A stretch of 20,563 bases of DNA from Streptococcus sp. UBA6071 (lineage in GTDB: Bacteria > Bacillota > Bacilli > Lactobacillales > Streptococcaceae): positions 367 to 20,929 of the forward strand of contig DIXV01000099.1 in assembly GCA_002436115.1 (NCBI GenBank), in the 5' to 3' direction. A program made the translations under genes and the position numbers. Positions 8,582 through 17,456 of the stretch are shown piece by piece. The notes beneath the pieces were generated by a model. The model saw only the letters and a list, made by a program, of their open reading frames with translations, was not told the DNA's origin and did not search any database. The first letter of the stretch is position 1, and every line of letters begins with the position of its first letter.

Positions 8582-8741
8582 CAAGCCTACAGAATTTTCT
8601 AATTTTGGAGTTCATTTTATGCCAGCTAATGCTATCTTATCTTTTTCTAAGGTAAGTTGTAGGAATGGGCAAATGCCTTATAAAAAGAGCTTCAGCTAGA
8701 GAAATTCAAGGGCTCTCTAACCCCCATTATCCTCCTTTTTA

Positions 8742-8750
8742 TGATAGAAT
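8742..8750 (+). promoter_or_regulatory. Extended -10 promoter of polA
   Basis: TGATAGAAT (TGnTAGAAT) ends 6 bases before the polA ATG at 8757, so transcription would begin at or within a few bases of the start codon. An overlapping reading, TATGAT at 8740-8745, gives a leader of about 5 bases. No -35 is clear. Confidence 0.5.
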
Positions 8751-8756
8751 AGGACT

Positions 8757-11393
8757 ATGACAAACAAGAATAAATTGCTTTTAATTGACGGGTCATCCGT
8801 CGCCTTTCGAGCTTTCTTTGCTCTTTATCATCAGATTGATCGGTTCAAGAGTCCTTCTGGTCTCCATACCAATGCAATCTATGGCTTTCACCTTATGCTC
8901 AATCACATCATTGAACGGGTTGAACCTAGCCATATTTTGGTCGCCTTTGATGCAGGCAAGACAACCTTTAGGACAGATATGTATGCTGACTACAAGGGGG
9001 GCAGGGCAAAGACCCCTGAGGAATTTAGGGAGCAGTTTCCTTTTATTCGTCAGCTTTTGGATGTTCTCAGTATTCCCCACTATGAGCTGGACCAGTACGA
9101 GGCAGACGACATCATTGGCACCCTAGCTAAGCAGGCTGAAAGGATAGCAGAGGACTTTGCTATTACCGTTGTGTCAGGGGACAAAGATCTGATCCAGCTG
9201 ACAGATGAGAATACGGTGGTTGAAATTTCGAAAAAAGGCGTGGCTGAGTTTGAGCAGTTTACCCCAAACTATCTGATGGAAACGATGGGCATCAGTCCTA
9301 GCCAGTTCATCGACCTAAAAGCCTTGATGGGAGATAAGTCAGATAACATCCCTGGCGTAACCAAAATCGGTGAAAAAACAGGTCTCAAACTGCTCCATGA
9401 ACATGGTGATTTGGAAGGGATTTATGCCAACTTGGATAAGATGAAGCCATCCAAGATGAAGGAAAACCTCATCAATGATAAGGAACAGGCCTTTCTTTCC
9501 AAGACTTTGGCTACGATCAAGACGGATTCTCCGATTGCTATCGGTCTGGATCATGTGACCTACGCTGGCCCTAAGGATATTGATGCCTTGGCTAAGTTTT
9601 ATGATGAGATGGGCTTCAAGCAGTTCAAGGATCAGCTGACACTGACAGATACAGAGGTTGAAGAGGTTGATTTTGAAGAAGTGACCGTCGTTACAGAGGA
9701 TATGTTATCGGAGGAGCAATTCTTCTATTTCGAAATCCTACAGGATAACTACCATTTGGCACCTCTAATCGGTTTTGCCTGGGGCGATCACCAAAAGGTT
9801 TATGTCAGTACAGATGTTGATTTACTGACCAGTTCGGTCTTTAAAGCGTTTTTGGAAAAAGCTGCGCTCAAGACCTATGATTTTAAGCGAGCCAAGGTCT
9901 TGCTCAGTCATCAGGGAATTGATTTACCCGTACCAGCCTTTGACAGTCGACTGGCCAAGTATCTCCTTTCAACCGTTGATAATAATGAGTTAGCTACGAT
10001 TGCTCAGCTGTATGGCAAACGCCAGTTGGCTTCTGATGAAGCGGTCTACGGTAAAGGTGCTAAGCGGGCTGTCCCAGATAAAGCAGTCTTGCTCAGTCAT
10101 CTGGCTCAAAAGGTAGCTGTCTTGGTGGAGACAGAAGCTCCCATGCGAGAGAGTTTGGCAGCCAATCAGCAACTCGACCTTCTTTTTGAGATGGAACAGC
10201 CCTTAGCCCATGTCTTAGCCAAGATGGAAATCGCAGGCATCAAGGTCTCACGTGAGACCCTGTTGAAAATGCAGGCTGAAAATGAAGAAGTCCTCAAGCA
10301 ACTGACCCAAGAAATCTATGAGTTGGCAGGCGAAGCGTTTAATATTAACTCCCCTAAGCAGTTAGCGGTCATCCTTTTTGAAAAGTTGAAGTTGCCAGTT
10401 ATTAAAAAGACTAAGACAGGCTATTCGACAGCTGTTGATGTCTTAGAGAAGCTTGCACCTCTGTCACCTTTGGTGACCAAGATTCTGGACTACCGACAGA
10501 TTGCCAAATTGCAGTCCACCTATGTGGTGGGTCTACAGGAATTTATCTTAGAAGATGGGAAGATTCACACCCGTTATGTGCAGGATTTGACCCAAACTGG
10601 TCGCTTATCCAGTGCGGATCCCAACTTGCAAAATATTCCTGTCCGGCTGGAACAGGGCCGTCTCATCCGCAAGGCCTTCACTCCTGACTGGGAAGATAGC
10701 CTTCTCCTGAGTTCGGACTACTCACAGATTGAACTCAGAGTTTTAGCCCATATCTCAAATGATGAGCATCTTATCGCTGCTTTCAGAGAGGGAGCAGACA
10801 TTCACACATCAACAGCTATGAGGGTTTTCGGTATTGAGAAGGTAGAGGATGTGACACCTAATGATCGCCGTAATGCTAAGGCTGTCAACTTCGGGATTGT
10901 TTATGGCATTTCAGATTTTGGTCTCTCCAATAATCTGGGCATTCCTAGAAAGTTGGCTAAGGACTATATTGATACGTATTTTGAGCGTTATCCAGGGATT
11001 AAGAATTACATGGAAAGTATTGTCCGTGAGGCGCGTGACAAGGGCTATGTGGAAACGATCTTTAACCGCCGTCGTTCATTACCGGACATCAATTCCCGTA
11101 ATTTCAATCTGCGCCAGTTTGCGGAGCGTACAGCCATCAACTCGCCTATTCAAGGTAGCGCAGCTGATATTTTAAAGGTGGCAATGATCAATCTGGATCG
11201 TGCCTTGACTGCTAAAGCTTACAAGACACGTATGCTCCTTCAGGTTCACGACGAAATCGTCTTGGAAGTACCGAGAGATGAACTGGCATCCGTTAAGGAG
11301 CTGGTTAAGGAAACGATGGAAGCGGCCATCAGCCTATCTGTTCCACTGTTAGCAGATGAAAGTGTTGGTCAGACTTGGTACGAAGCCAAATAG
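8757..11393 (+). CDS. polA: DNA polymerase I
   Basis: Repair and Okazaki-fragment-processing polymerase. 878 residues. The N-terminal third is a 5'-3' flap exonuclease domain (LLLIDGSSVAFRAFFALY, YEADDIIGT, VSGDKDLIQL, GDKSDNIPGV). The middle domain keeps the 3'-5' exonuclease position but lacks an evident DxE catalytic motif, as in other Gram-positive Pol I enzymes, so proofreading is probably absent. Polymerase motifs: A, DYSQIELRVLAH (about residue 654); B/O-helix, RRNAKAVNFGIVYG (about 704), with Phe at the sugar-selectivity site; C, QVHDEIVLEVP (about 830). The ATG at 8757 has almost no ribosome binding site (AGGA only two bases away), and the promoter -10 almost touches it. A coiled-coil gene follows after 24 bp. 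Confidence 0.97.
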   Translation: MTNKNKLLLIDGSSVAFRAFFALYHQIDRFKSPSGLHTNAIYGFHLMLNHIIERVEPSHILVAFDAGKTTFRTDMYADYKGGRAKTPEEFREQFPFIRQLLDVLSIPHYELDQYEADDIIGTLAKQAERIAEDFAITVVSGDKDLIQLTDENTVVEISKKGVAEFEQFTPNYLMETMGISPSQFIDLKALMGDKSDNIPGVTKIGEKTGLKLLHEHGDLEGIYANLDKMKPSKMKENLINDKEQAFLSKTLATIKTDSPIAIGLDHVTYAGPKDIDALAKFYDEMGFKQFKDQLTLTDTEVEEVDFEEVTVVTEDMLSEEQFFYFEILQDNYHLAPLIGFAWGDHQKVYVSTDVDLLTSSVFKAFLEKAALKTYDFKRAKVLLSHQGIDLPVPAFDSRLAKYLLSTVDNNELATIAQLYGKRQLASDEAVYGKGAKRAVPDKAVLLSHLAQKVAVLVETEAPMRESLAANQQLDLLFEMEQPLAHVLAKMEIAGIKVSRETLLKMQAENEEVLKQLTQEIYELAGEAFNINSPKQLAVILFEKLKLPVIKKTKTGYSTAVDVLEKLAPLSPLVTKILDYRQIAKLQSTYVVGLQEFILEDGKIHTRYVQDLTQTGRLSSADPNLQNIPVRLEQGRLIRKAFTPDWEDSLLLSSDYSQIELRVLAHISNDEHLIAAFREGADIHTSTAMRVFGIEKVEDVTPNDRRNAKAVNFGIVYGISDFGLSNNLGIPRKLAKDYIDTYFERYPGIKNYMESIVREARDKGYVETIFNRRRSLPDINSRNFNLRQFAERTAINSPIQGSAADILKVAMINLDRALTAKAYKTRMLLQVHDEIVLEVPRDELASVKELVKETMEAAISLSVPLLADESVGQTWYEAK

Positions 11394-11417
11394 GTATTTT
11401 AAGTAGGAGGGATCCAA

Positions 11418-11807
11418 ATGAACCAACAAGTTAACAGAGAAGACTTTGCGACCCAAGCTGCTGAGGACTGGCGAAACCTCCTTCTTCAGGAGGAAGATAT
11501 TGCAGTTGCTGATAAGCTGGTGAGGATCCATGAGCAATACCTTTCAGATGTCAAAGAACTTCATATTACTGCCCTCAGCCGATTTGAACCGGAGCTTGAA
11601 GCCTTAGCAGCATCAGCCAAGGCCAAAGGCAATCACCCCTTTGAACAGCAGATGGTTTCAATTCTGACCAAGCTCCGTTTTGCCCTAGAAGAGGCAGAAG
11701 AAGGTCTTCAAAAAGTTAGTCAAGAAAAGTACCGTTTGGAGGAAGAAAAGGGCTACCTTAATTACCAAAGGGAAAAATTATCACGTCAAGTAGCGCATCA
11801 GGAATGA
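11418..11807 (+). CDS. Coiled-coil protein of unknown function (truncated by in-frame TGA)
   Basis: 129 residues, no family recognised. It has a good ribosome site, GGAGGG, before ATG 11418, and sits 24 bp after polA. The sequence is acidic and largely helical. Residues about 75-125 form a heptad-rich coiled coil (ALEEAEEGLQKVSQEKYRLEE and following), with no signal peptide or membrane segment. The TGA at 11805-11807 looks premature: the same frame continues for a further 65 coding-like codons to a TAA at 12003-12005, ending right where the next gene's ribosome site begins. Either the ancestral protein had 195 residues and is now truncated, or the short form still works. The function is unknown. 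Confidence 0.6.
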   Translation: MNQQVNREDFATQAAEDWRNLLLQEEDIAVADKLVRIHEQYLSDVKELHITALSRFEPELEALAASAKAKGNHPFEQQMVSILTKLRFALEEAEEGLQKVSQEKYRLEEEKGYLNYQREKLSRQVAHQE

Positions 11808-12005
11808 GAATTTCTATGTAAAAGGCTAAAAAAGGAGAGCTACCGCAGTTATAAAGGCTATGATTTAAGTCTTAATGTAGAGATTGCTGGGGTGGTCACG
11901 CGACTTTATCAGGCGATGCCCTATCACTTTGTCAGAAAGACTATGGCCACAGAGTGGTTTCTTCGGTCAGACAGTGAAGCAACTAGTTATCAAGTCAAAT
12001 GCTAA
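11808..12005 (+). pseudogene. In-frame continuation beyond the TGA of the coiled-coil gene
   Basis: Sixty-five sense codons in the same frame as the preceding gene, from GAA 11808 to TAA 12003-12005. They read like protein: KGYDLSLNVEIAGVVTRLYQ, then AMPYHFVRKTMATEWFLRSD. There is no ATG with a ribosome site of its own (the GGAG at 11833-11836 has no start after it). I interpret it as the C-terminal part of the same ancestral gene, cut off by one nonsense mutation. Confidence 0.5.
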
Positions 12006-12016
12006 GGAGGAAATGT

Positions 12017-12454
12017 ATGACCTATAGCTTTCAAAACCCAAGCGACCTTATACTAAAAACCTATCTGAAAAACAGCAAGACCATCGCAGTAGTGGGCTTG
12101 TCAGACAGGGCGGACACTGCCGCTTACAAGGTAGCTCAGTATCTGCAGGAGGTTGGTTACACCATTGTTCCCGTCAATCCCAGACTTGCTGGTGGGAAAC
12201 TTTTGGGAGAGACAGTCTATGCTAACTTGCAGGCTATCCCTATCCCTGTAGATATAGTTGATGTCTTTCGCCGTAGCGACTTTCTACCAGATGTGGCTCG
12301 GGATTTTGTAGCAAGTCATGCAGGTATCTTTTGGGCCCAACTTGGGCTTGAGAATGAGGAGGCTGAGCAAATTCTTCGCCAGTCAGGACGAGAAGATATT
12401 GTCATGAACAAATGTCTCAAAATTGAGCACAAGAGGTTGATAGTTGAAGCTTGA
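12017..12454 (+). CDS. CoA-binding domain protein (YccU-like)
   Basis: Small cytosolic protein with a single Rossmann-type CoA-binding domain, like the CoA-binding part of succinyl-CoA synthetase alpha. 145 residues, the usual length. Conserved segments: KTIAVVGLSDRADTAAYKVA (nucleotide-binding loop), YTIVPVNPRLAGGKLLGE, VDIVDVFRRSDFLPDV, and near the end DIVMNKCLKIEH. I use ATG 12017, with AAGGAGG six bases upstream at 12004-12010; an upstream in-frame ATG at 11999 would overlap that site. The role of the family is not established. A terminator follows directly. Confidence 0.88.
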   Translation: MTYSFQNPSDLILKTYLKNSKTIAVVGLSDRADTAAYKVAQYLQEVGYTIVPVNPRLAGGKLLGETVYANLQAIPIPVDIVDVFRRSDFLPDVARDFVASHAGIFWAQLGLENEEAEQILRQSGREDIVMNKCLKIEHKRLIVEA

Positions 12455-12462
12455 GGATAAGG

Positions 12463-12495
12463 GGAGAGTCGCTAGATGAACAGGCTCTCTTTTTT
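12463..12495 (+). terminator. Terminator after the CoA-binding gene
   Basis: GAGAGTC (12464-12470) pairs with GGCTCTC (12483-12489) with one G-T pair, loop of 12, then six T. Confidence 0.7.
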
Positions 12496-12497
12496 GA

Positions 12498-13960
<1,463 letters not shown>

Positions 13961-14074
13961 AGATGAGACTAATGACCTTTTCTCGTGTCTGATGAAAGAA
14001 TGGCACACGGCCTCTTCTATCCTTGCCTTTGAGAAGGGGAAGGAATGCTTAGGCTACCAAATCGCATGGAAAAA

Positions 14075-14083
14075 TGATAGAAT
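14075..14083 (+). promoter_or_regulatory. Extended -10 promoter of the glyoxalase-like gene
   Basis: TGATAGAAT, the same element as upstream of polA, stands about 21 bases before the ATG at 14105. No -35 is clear. The space after tgt (13961-14104) has no terminator and no recognised gene; an open frame at 13935-14150 overlaps tgt, this promoter and the next start, so I do not count it. Confidence 0.4.
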
Positions 14084-14104
14084 GGGTAAAAAAGGAGGTT
14101 CATC

Positions 14105-14482
14105 ATGGCAAGTAAAATGGCACATACCTGCATTCGTGTGCAGGATTTAGAGGCATCGCTCAGGTTTTATCAAGAAGCCCTAGGGTTCAAGGAAGCACGT
14201 CGCCGTGATTTCCCAGACCATCAATTTACCTTGGCTTATCTGACGCTACCAGATGATGATTATGAGTTGGAGTTAACCTATAATTATGGACATGGGCCTT
14301 ATCATTTAGGAGATGGCTATGGGCATATCGCTATCAGTGTGGACAATCTGGAAGAAACGCATGCGAAGCACAAGGCGTCTGGGTACCAAGTCACTGATCT
14401 GAAAGGTTTATCAGGTCATGGGCTGAGTTATTATTTTATTCTTGATCCAGATGGTTATAAAATCGAAATAATTCGAGGCTAA
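14105..14482 (+). CDS. gloA: Lactoylglutathione lyase-like protein (VOC/glyoxalase I)
   Basis: Vicinal-oxygen-chelate metalloenzyme; glyoxalase I turns the methylglyoxal hemithioacetal into S-lactoylglutathione, which detoxifies methylglyoxal. 125 residues with two beta-alpha-beta-beta-beta repeats. The four metal ligands are all in place at or next to the E. coli GloA positions: His7 (MAHTCIRV), Glu56 (YELELTYN), His74 (YGHIAISV) and Glu121 (GYKIEIIR). AAAGGAGG stands six bases before ATG 14105. A strong terminator follows. The natural thiol cofactor in this organism is not shown by sequence. Confidence 0.9.
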   Translation: MASKMAHTCIRVQDLEASLRFYQEALGFKEARRRDFPDHQFTLAYLTLPDDDYELELTYNYGHGPYHLGDGYGHIAISVDNLEETHAKHKASGYQVTDLKGLSGHGLSYYFILDPDGYKIEIIRG

Positions 14483-14514
14483 CTTGGGCCTTTAGCTAGC
14501 AACTAAGGGCAATC

Positions 14515-14548
14515 AAAAATGGGCGGTTGAACAACCGCTCATTTTTTT
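14515..14548 (+). terminator. Terminator after the glyoxalase-like gene
   Basis: GGGCGGTTG / CAACCGCTC (one G-T pair) around AA, with A5 before and T7 after: a long stem with a T-run. A second hairpin, GCCTTTAG / CTAAGGGC, lies just upstream at 14488-14510. Confidence 0.88.
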
Positions 14549-14679
14549 GTATGCGTCACTTATTTGATGGTTGAACAAGCGTTTGAATGAAGTAGAGGTA
14601 AGCTATGTCTATTTCCCTTTCGTTGGGATGATAGGCAACCAAATGAACTTAGCAGAGAAGGACATGGGACGGTAGCTTT

Positions 14680-15765
14680 TTAGCTGACGTAAAATTTTTG
14701 ATCCTTGAGAGAAATTTCGCGAACAGAAGCAAATTTTTTAAGTTTTTTGAGGTCTTCTGGATGGGAGACGAGGGTGATAACGACTCCTTCTTTGCCCATT
14801 CTACCTGTTCTGCCAGAGCGGTGAGTGTAGGTTTCAAGATCCCGAGGAAGGTCGTAGTTGACCACGCACTCTAAATCCTCAATGTCAATTCCGCGTGCGA
14901 CCATATCGGTAGCTAGAAGAAGGTTTATCTCAGAGTTTTTGAATTTTTCTAGAATAACTTTACGAAAGCGAACATTAACATCGCTAGCCAAGGAAACGAC
15001 ATTAGCCGTGCGAAAGACTAACTTGTCTTCATTGGCACCTAAATCTGACAGGCTACTAAAGAAGACCAAGCCTCGAAAATCAGGGATATTTGCCAGTTTT
15101 CTCAGCAATTCCGTTTTTTCACGGTTAGCGACCTGTAGGTAAAAATGCTGGGTGTTTGATAGGTCCACACTGTCCCTGAGATCCAATGTGAGGGTTTCAG
15201 GAGCTAAGAGTGACTCATCGAAGCGATTGGTTGCTGACATATAAATCATTTGATGGTCACGAGGAACGCGCCGAATGATTTGGCTGACAAAATGGTATTG
15301 TCCGTCACTAAAGAGCTGGTCGAACTCATCAAGAACAATGGTATCGACAGACATCATTTTCAGTTTTTTTAGTTTAATCAGTTCAAGAACACGACCAGGG
15401 GTTCCAATGATAAGTTGTGGCCCTTTTTTCAAGCGTTCGATTTGGCGCTTTTGGCTATGACCAGAAAGCAAGACCTGACTCGTCCATCCCAGAGGTTCAG
15501 CCCAAACCTTAGTCACCTCGAAAAGTTGACCAGCTAATTCAGTATTTGGCGCTAAGATTAAAATTTGTTGGGCTTTTGGGCTCTTCAGATTAAGCAATAA
15601 AGGCCAGAGATAGGCTAGGGTTTTCCCTGTTCCTGTAGGGCTAATACCAAGCAGGTTTTTCCCTTGACGGATGGGTAAAAAGGCTTCTTCTTGGATAGGG
15701 GTGAAGTCGGTCATTTGTTGGTTGGCTAGAAGAGTTTGCCAAGATTTGGGAAAGGAATGTAACAT
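14680..15765 (-). CDS. DEAD-box-type RNA helicase with DEFD motif II
   Basis: Superfamily 2 ATP-dependent RNA helicase of a short, core-only type (361 residues, no C-terminal extension). Motifs in order: Q motif region FTPIQEEA (with Gln25), motif I SPTGTGKT (42-49), Ia APNTELA (in place of PTRELA), Ib GTPGRV, II LDEFDQL (DEFD in place of DEAD), III MSAT, then the second RecA domain with V ATDMVARGIDI and VI HRSGRTGR. Such proteins act in RNA remodelling, ribosome assembly or cold adaptation; its target is unknown. CGAGGTA lies nine bases before the ATG. I see no clear terminator after its stop. A long leader precedes it. Confidence 0.92.
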   Translation of the reverse strand: MLHSFPKSWQTLLANQQMTDFTPIQEEAFLPIRQGKNLLGISPTGTGKTLAYLWPLLLNLKSPKAQQILILAPNTELAGQLFEVTKVWAEPLGWTSQVLLSGHSQKRQIERLKKGPQLIIGTPGRVLELIKLKKLKMMSVDTIVLDEFDQLFSDGQYHFVSQIIRRVPRDHQMIYMSATNRFDESLLAPETLTLDLRDSVDLSNTQHFYLQVANREKTELLRKLANIPDFRGLVFFSSLSDLGANEDKLVFRTANVVSLASDVNVRFRKVILEKFKNSEINLLLATDMVARGIDIEDLECVVNYDLPRDLETYTHRSGRTGRMGKEGVVITLVSHPEDLKKLKKFASVREISLKDQKFYVS

Positions 15766-15961
15766 ATCTATCTACCTCGATTTTAAAGGGGTGTATTAAA
15801 AGTGGCTTAAGCGGTTGAGAGCGTCAGGATAGACGCCAGAAGTCGTTCTCAGGACGTTGCTAAAAGCGGTGTGCTTTCTTTTAGGACAATTGAAATCTCT
15901 CATAAGAGTAGGGACTAAGACCCCTAGTTCCTAATCCCTTTTATGGTATTCATTATACCAT
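15766..15961 (-). promoter_or_regulatory. Promoter and structured leader of the helicase gene
   Basis: On the minus strand TGGTATAAT (15953-15961) is a perfect extended -10; the expected RNA starts near 15946, 180 bases before the helicase ATG. The leader contains TAGGAACTA/TAGTCCCTA (15908-15932), CTAAAAG/CTTTTAG (about 15860-15885) and GCGTC/GACGC (about 15820-15837). The -10 itself lies in a 7-bp inverted repeat, ATGGTAT-N5-ATACCAT (15943-15961). I do not recognise a known riboswitch or protein-binding leader. Confidence 0.5.
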
Positions 15962-16430
15962 GTTTTCCTGTTTTCATGCCATTTTAAGCCATCCCTTCTG
16001 CAATTATTTGTCTGGAATAGACGGTGGAAACGATGAGAAGTGAGCGCAGACATAGCCTGTTCTCTTCCTCTCTCGAGAAGATAGGAAAGGGCACTAGCTG
16101 TCAATTTGGGCAGTAGCCATACTAATATAAGTAATTGAGGAGCTAAACTGGCGGTGAATTTGGAGATTTGTCTTCTCATAGTCAGGAACAAAACAGAGAT
16201 AGCGTTACTAGAATATTAATGCATTCGTTGAGAGGGATTTAAATAAGTAATATTTAGGCAATATACGGGTAGAAAAGATGACGATTTTAAATTGAAAAGG
16301 AGTTAGAAGAGGATCGGTTACCACCTTTTTGGATTTGGAGATTCAATCATCAAATACTTATTTAGAGAGATGAAGGCAAATCTTGTCAATAAGGAAAATT
16401 ATTTAATTTATTAAGCAAATAAGGAATTTT
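15962..16430. other. Gene-free stretch, nothing recognised
   Basis: AT-rich with no open frame I trust. An 86-codon minus-strand frame (15931-16191) covers the helicase promoter and its product has no family look, though its first 35 residues are hydrophobic. The plus strand around 16300-16400 shows short open pieces without ribosome sites. This may be eroded coding DNA, but I cannot identify it. Confidence 0.4.
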
Positions 16431-16459
16431 TTGACAAAAACCATGAAAAAAGGTAAAAT
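16431..16459 (+). promoter_or_regulatory. Consensus sigma-70 promoter
   Basis: TTGACA at 16431-16436, exactly 17 bases, then TAAAAT at 16454-16459: a near-perfect promoter. Expected start near 16466. Its transcript has a 9-bp stem, GCTTAGAAA (16481-16489) with TTTCTAAGC (16522-16530), and reaches the miniprotein gene at 16697. Confidence 0.75.
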
Positions 16460-16696
16460 AAAGATGGTAAGAATATTTCTGCTTAGAAAGGAAAAATAAG
16501 GAAACGATACGAGTCAGAGATTTTCTAAGCAAAAAGGGCAAAAACTTAGTTTTAAATAGTAGTGCACAAGCCACTTTTACATGCAATCTAGTGCAGCTGT
16601 ACTTGGATCGGCGGTTCATCGTGGACAGGTGGAGTTAGAGCTAGGATTGAAAGTGAAAATTTAGAATTTACGTTAGGTAAAAAGGAGGAACAAGCT

Positions 16697-16810
16697 ATGA
16701 TAGGAATGCTTTTTTATACAATTGTTTCAGTCATCATCCTAATTATTTTAATATGTGTCGCTTTAAAATTTTATAACAATTACAAGAAAAATAAGTTTCC
16801 TAAATCATAG
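16697..16810 (+). CDS. 37-residue single-pass membrane miniprotein
   Basis: ATG 16697 has an ideal ribosome site, AAAAAGGAGG, six bases upstream of CAAGCT. The product has two-thirds hydrophobic residues in one unbroken helix, about residues 5-23 (core VSVIILIILICVALKFY), followed by a positively charged tail (NNYKKNKFPKS), so it should sit in the membrane with its C-terminus inside. No cleavable signal peptide is apparent. Its size and form resemble small membrane regulators, small toxins, or immunity-like peptides; I cannot choose among them. The frame is also open upstream back to 16597, where it reads CTWIGGSSWTGGVRARIE, perhaps remnant coding. A hairpin follows immediately. Confidence 0.6.
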   Translation: MIGMLFYTIVSVIILIILICVALKFYNNYKKNKFPKS

Positions 16811-16832
16811 CAAGAACAAACTATTCTTGCTA
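16808..16832 (+). terminator. Hairpin at the end of the miniprotein gene
   Basis: Perfect 9-bp stem TAGCAAGAA / TTCTTGCTA with a 7-base loop, starting at the stop codon itself. There is no real T-run after it (GATAAGTAAGTTTT), so it may protect the RNA end rather than terminate. Confidence 0.45.
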
Positions 16833-16871
16833 GATAAGTAAGTTTTGATACATGTCCTCACCATATGCTAC

Positions 16872-16942
16872 CATAATAGAGGAAAAGGGTAGTTCAAAAC
16901 TACATTAAATCCTTAGAGAACAGTTGTTCTCTAAGGATTTTT
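16872..16942 (+). ncRNA. Possible short RNA ending in a strong terminator
   Basis: A -10-like CATAAT (16872-16877) is followed by a small hairpin GTAGT/ACTAC near 16889-16903, and then a near-perfect 15-bp stem (16907-16940; CCTTAGAGAAC with GTTCTCTAAGG) ending in T-run. No -35 is convincing (TTGATA at 16845 is 21 bases away). It encodes no credible peptide. It could also simply be the terminator of the miniprotein transcript. Confidence 0.35.
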
Positions 16943-17111
16943 AGGTATCTAAAGATTTAGTGAGTGTTTTCAGGTTAGCAGGAAGCATAAATGTTCACTT
17001 TAAAAGTGTAGGGGAAAATCTATCTTTTTACTTTCGAGGTAGAAAAGAAAAATCTATTCTTCTCAAAAAAGGGGTTAACAGACTGGGCTGTTTATTGGCT
17101 CATGGGTCACG

Positions 17112-17152
17112 AAAAAAGGCACCCCTACCTGTTCACTTGTGAAAGGGGTGTC
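17112..17152 (-). terminator. Terminator of the SPFH operon
   Basis: On the minus strand GACACCCCT pairs with AGGGGTGCC (one G-T pair), enclosing an inner TTCAC/GTGAA stem, followed by six T. It lies about 100 bases past the stop of the Arc-type gene. Confidence 0.8.
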
Positions 17153-17253
17153 TTCAGTAAAAATGTGTCTAGCAAATTCTAGGTGCGTTTATTTTAATGG
17201 GATGCGATAGAAGGCTATGTCTTTCTTTACAGGCGTCAGACGTTTTAGCCTCT

Positions 17254-17451
17254 TTACTCAATGTCTAATGTGATGCCTTCATCAAGCGTCTGAGAGACAT
17301 AAGCACCATTTTTCTTGCGTTGCTTGACACATTCGGTCAGGAGGTATTCAATTTGCCCATTGATTGATCGAAAATCATCTTCTGCCCAAGCAGCAATGGC
17401 TTTGTATAGATTTTCCGAAAGTCGAAGGGGGATTTGTTTTTTGGCTACCAT
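17254..17451 (-). CDS. Arc-type ribbon-helix-helix DNA-binding protein
   Basis: 65 residues. KKQIPLRLSENLYKAIAAWA and EDDFRSINGQIEYLLTECVK show the ribbon-helix-helix layout: a short basic strand (KQIPLRL), helix A, a turn (DDFRSINGQ) and helix B. Proteins of this fold bind DNA as dimers of dimers through the strand. An acidic tail (LDEGITLDIE) follows. The gene begins five bases after the SPFH stop codon, with only a weak ribosome site, so it is translated with it. It may repress its own operon at the GATATC pair at 18501-18523, or act on SPFH function. Assignment to the fold is good; role is inferred. Confidence 0.8.
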   Translation of the reverse strand: MVAKKQIPLRLSENLYKAIAAWAEDDFRSINGQIEYLLTECVKQRKKNGAYVSQTLDEGITLDIE

Positions 17452-17456
17452 AGAAG

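Noticed and set aside
11805..11807. Selenocysteine at the in-frame TGA of the coiled-coil gene
   Set aside because: No obvious SECIS-like hairpin directly after the TGA, no redox motif around it, and no selenocysteine genes in view.
14525..14580. Repeat of GGTTGAACAA in and after the glyoxalase terminator
   Set aside because: Only ten bases, two copies; compatible with chance or a small local duplication.
15931..16191. 86-codon minus-strand frame with a hydrophobic start
   Set aside because: It covers the helicase promoter, lacks a ribosome site, and reads as low-quality coding text.
16386..16619. 77-codon minus-strand frame
   Set aside because: It is antisense to the consensus promoter and leader, with no ribosome site; a by-product of AT-rich sequence.
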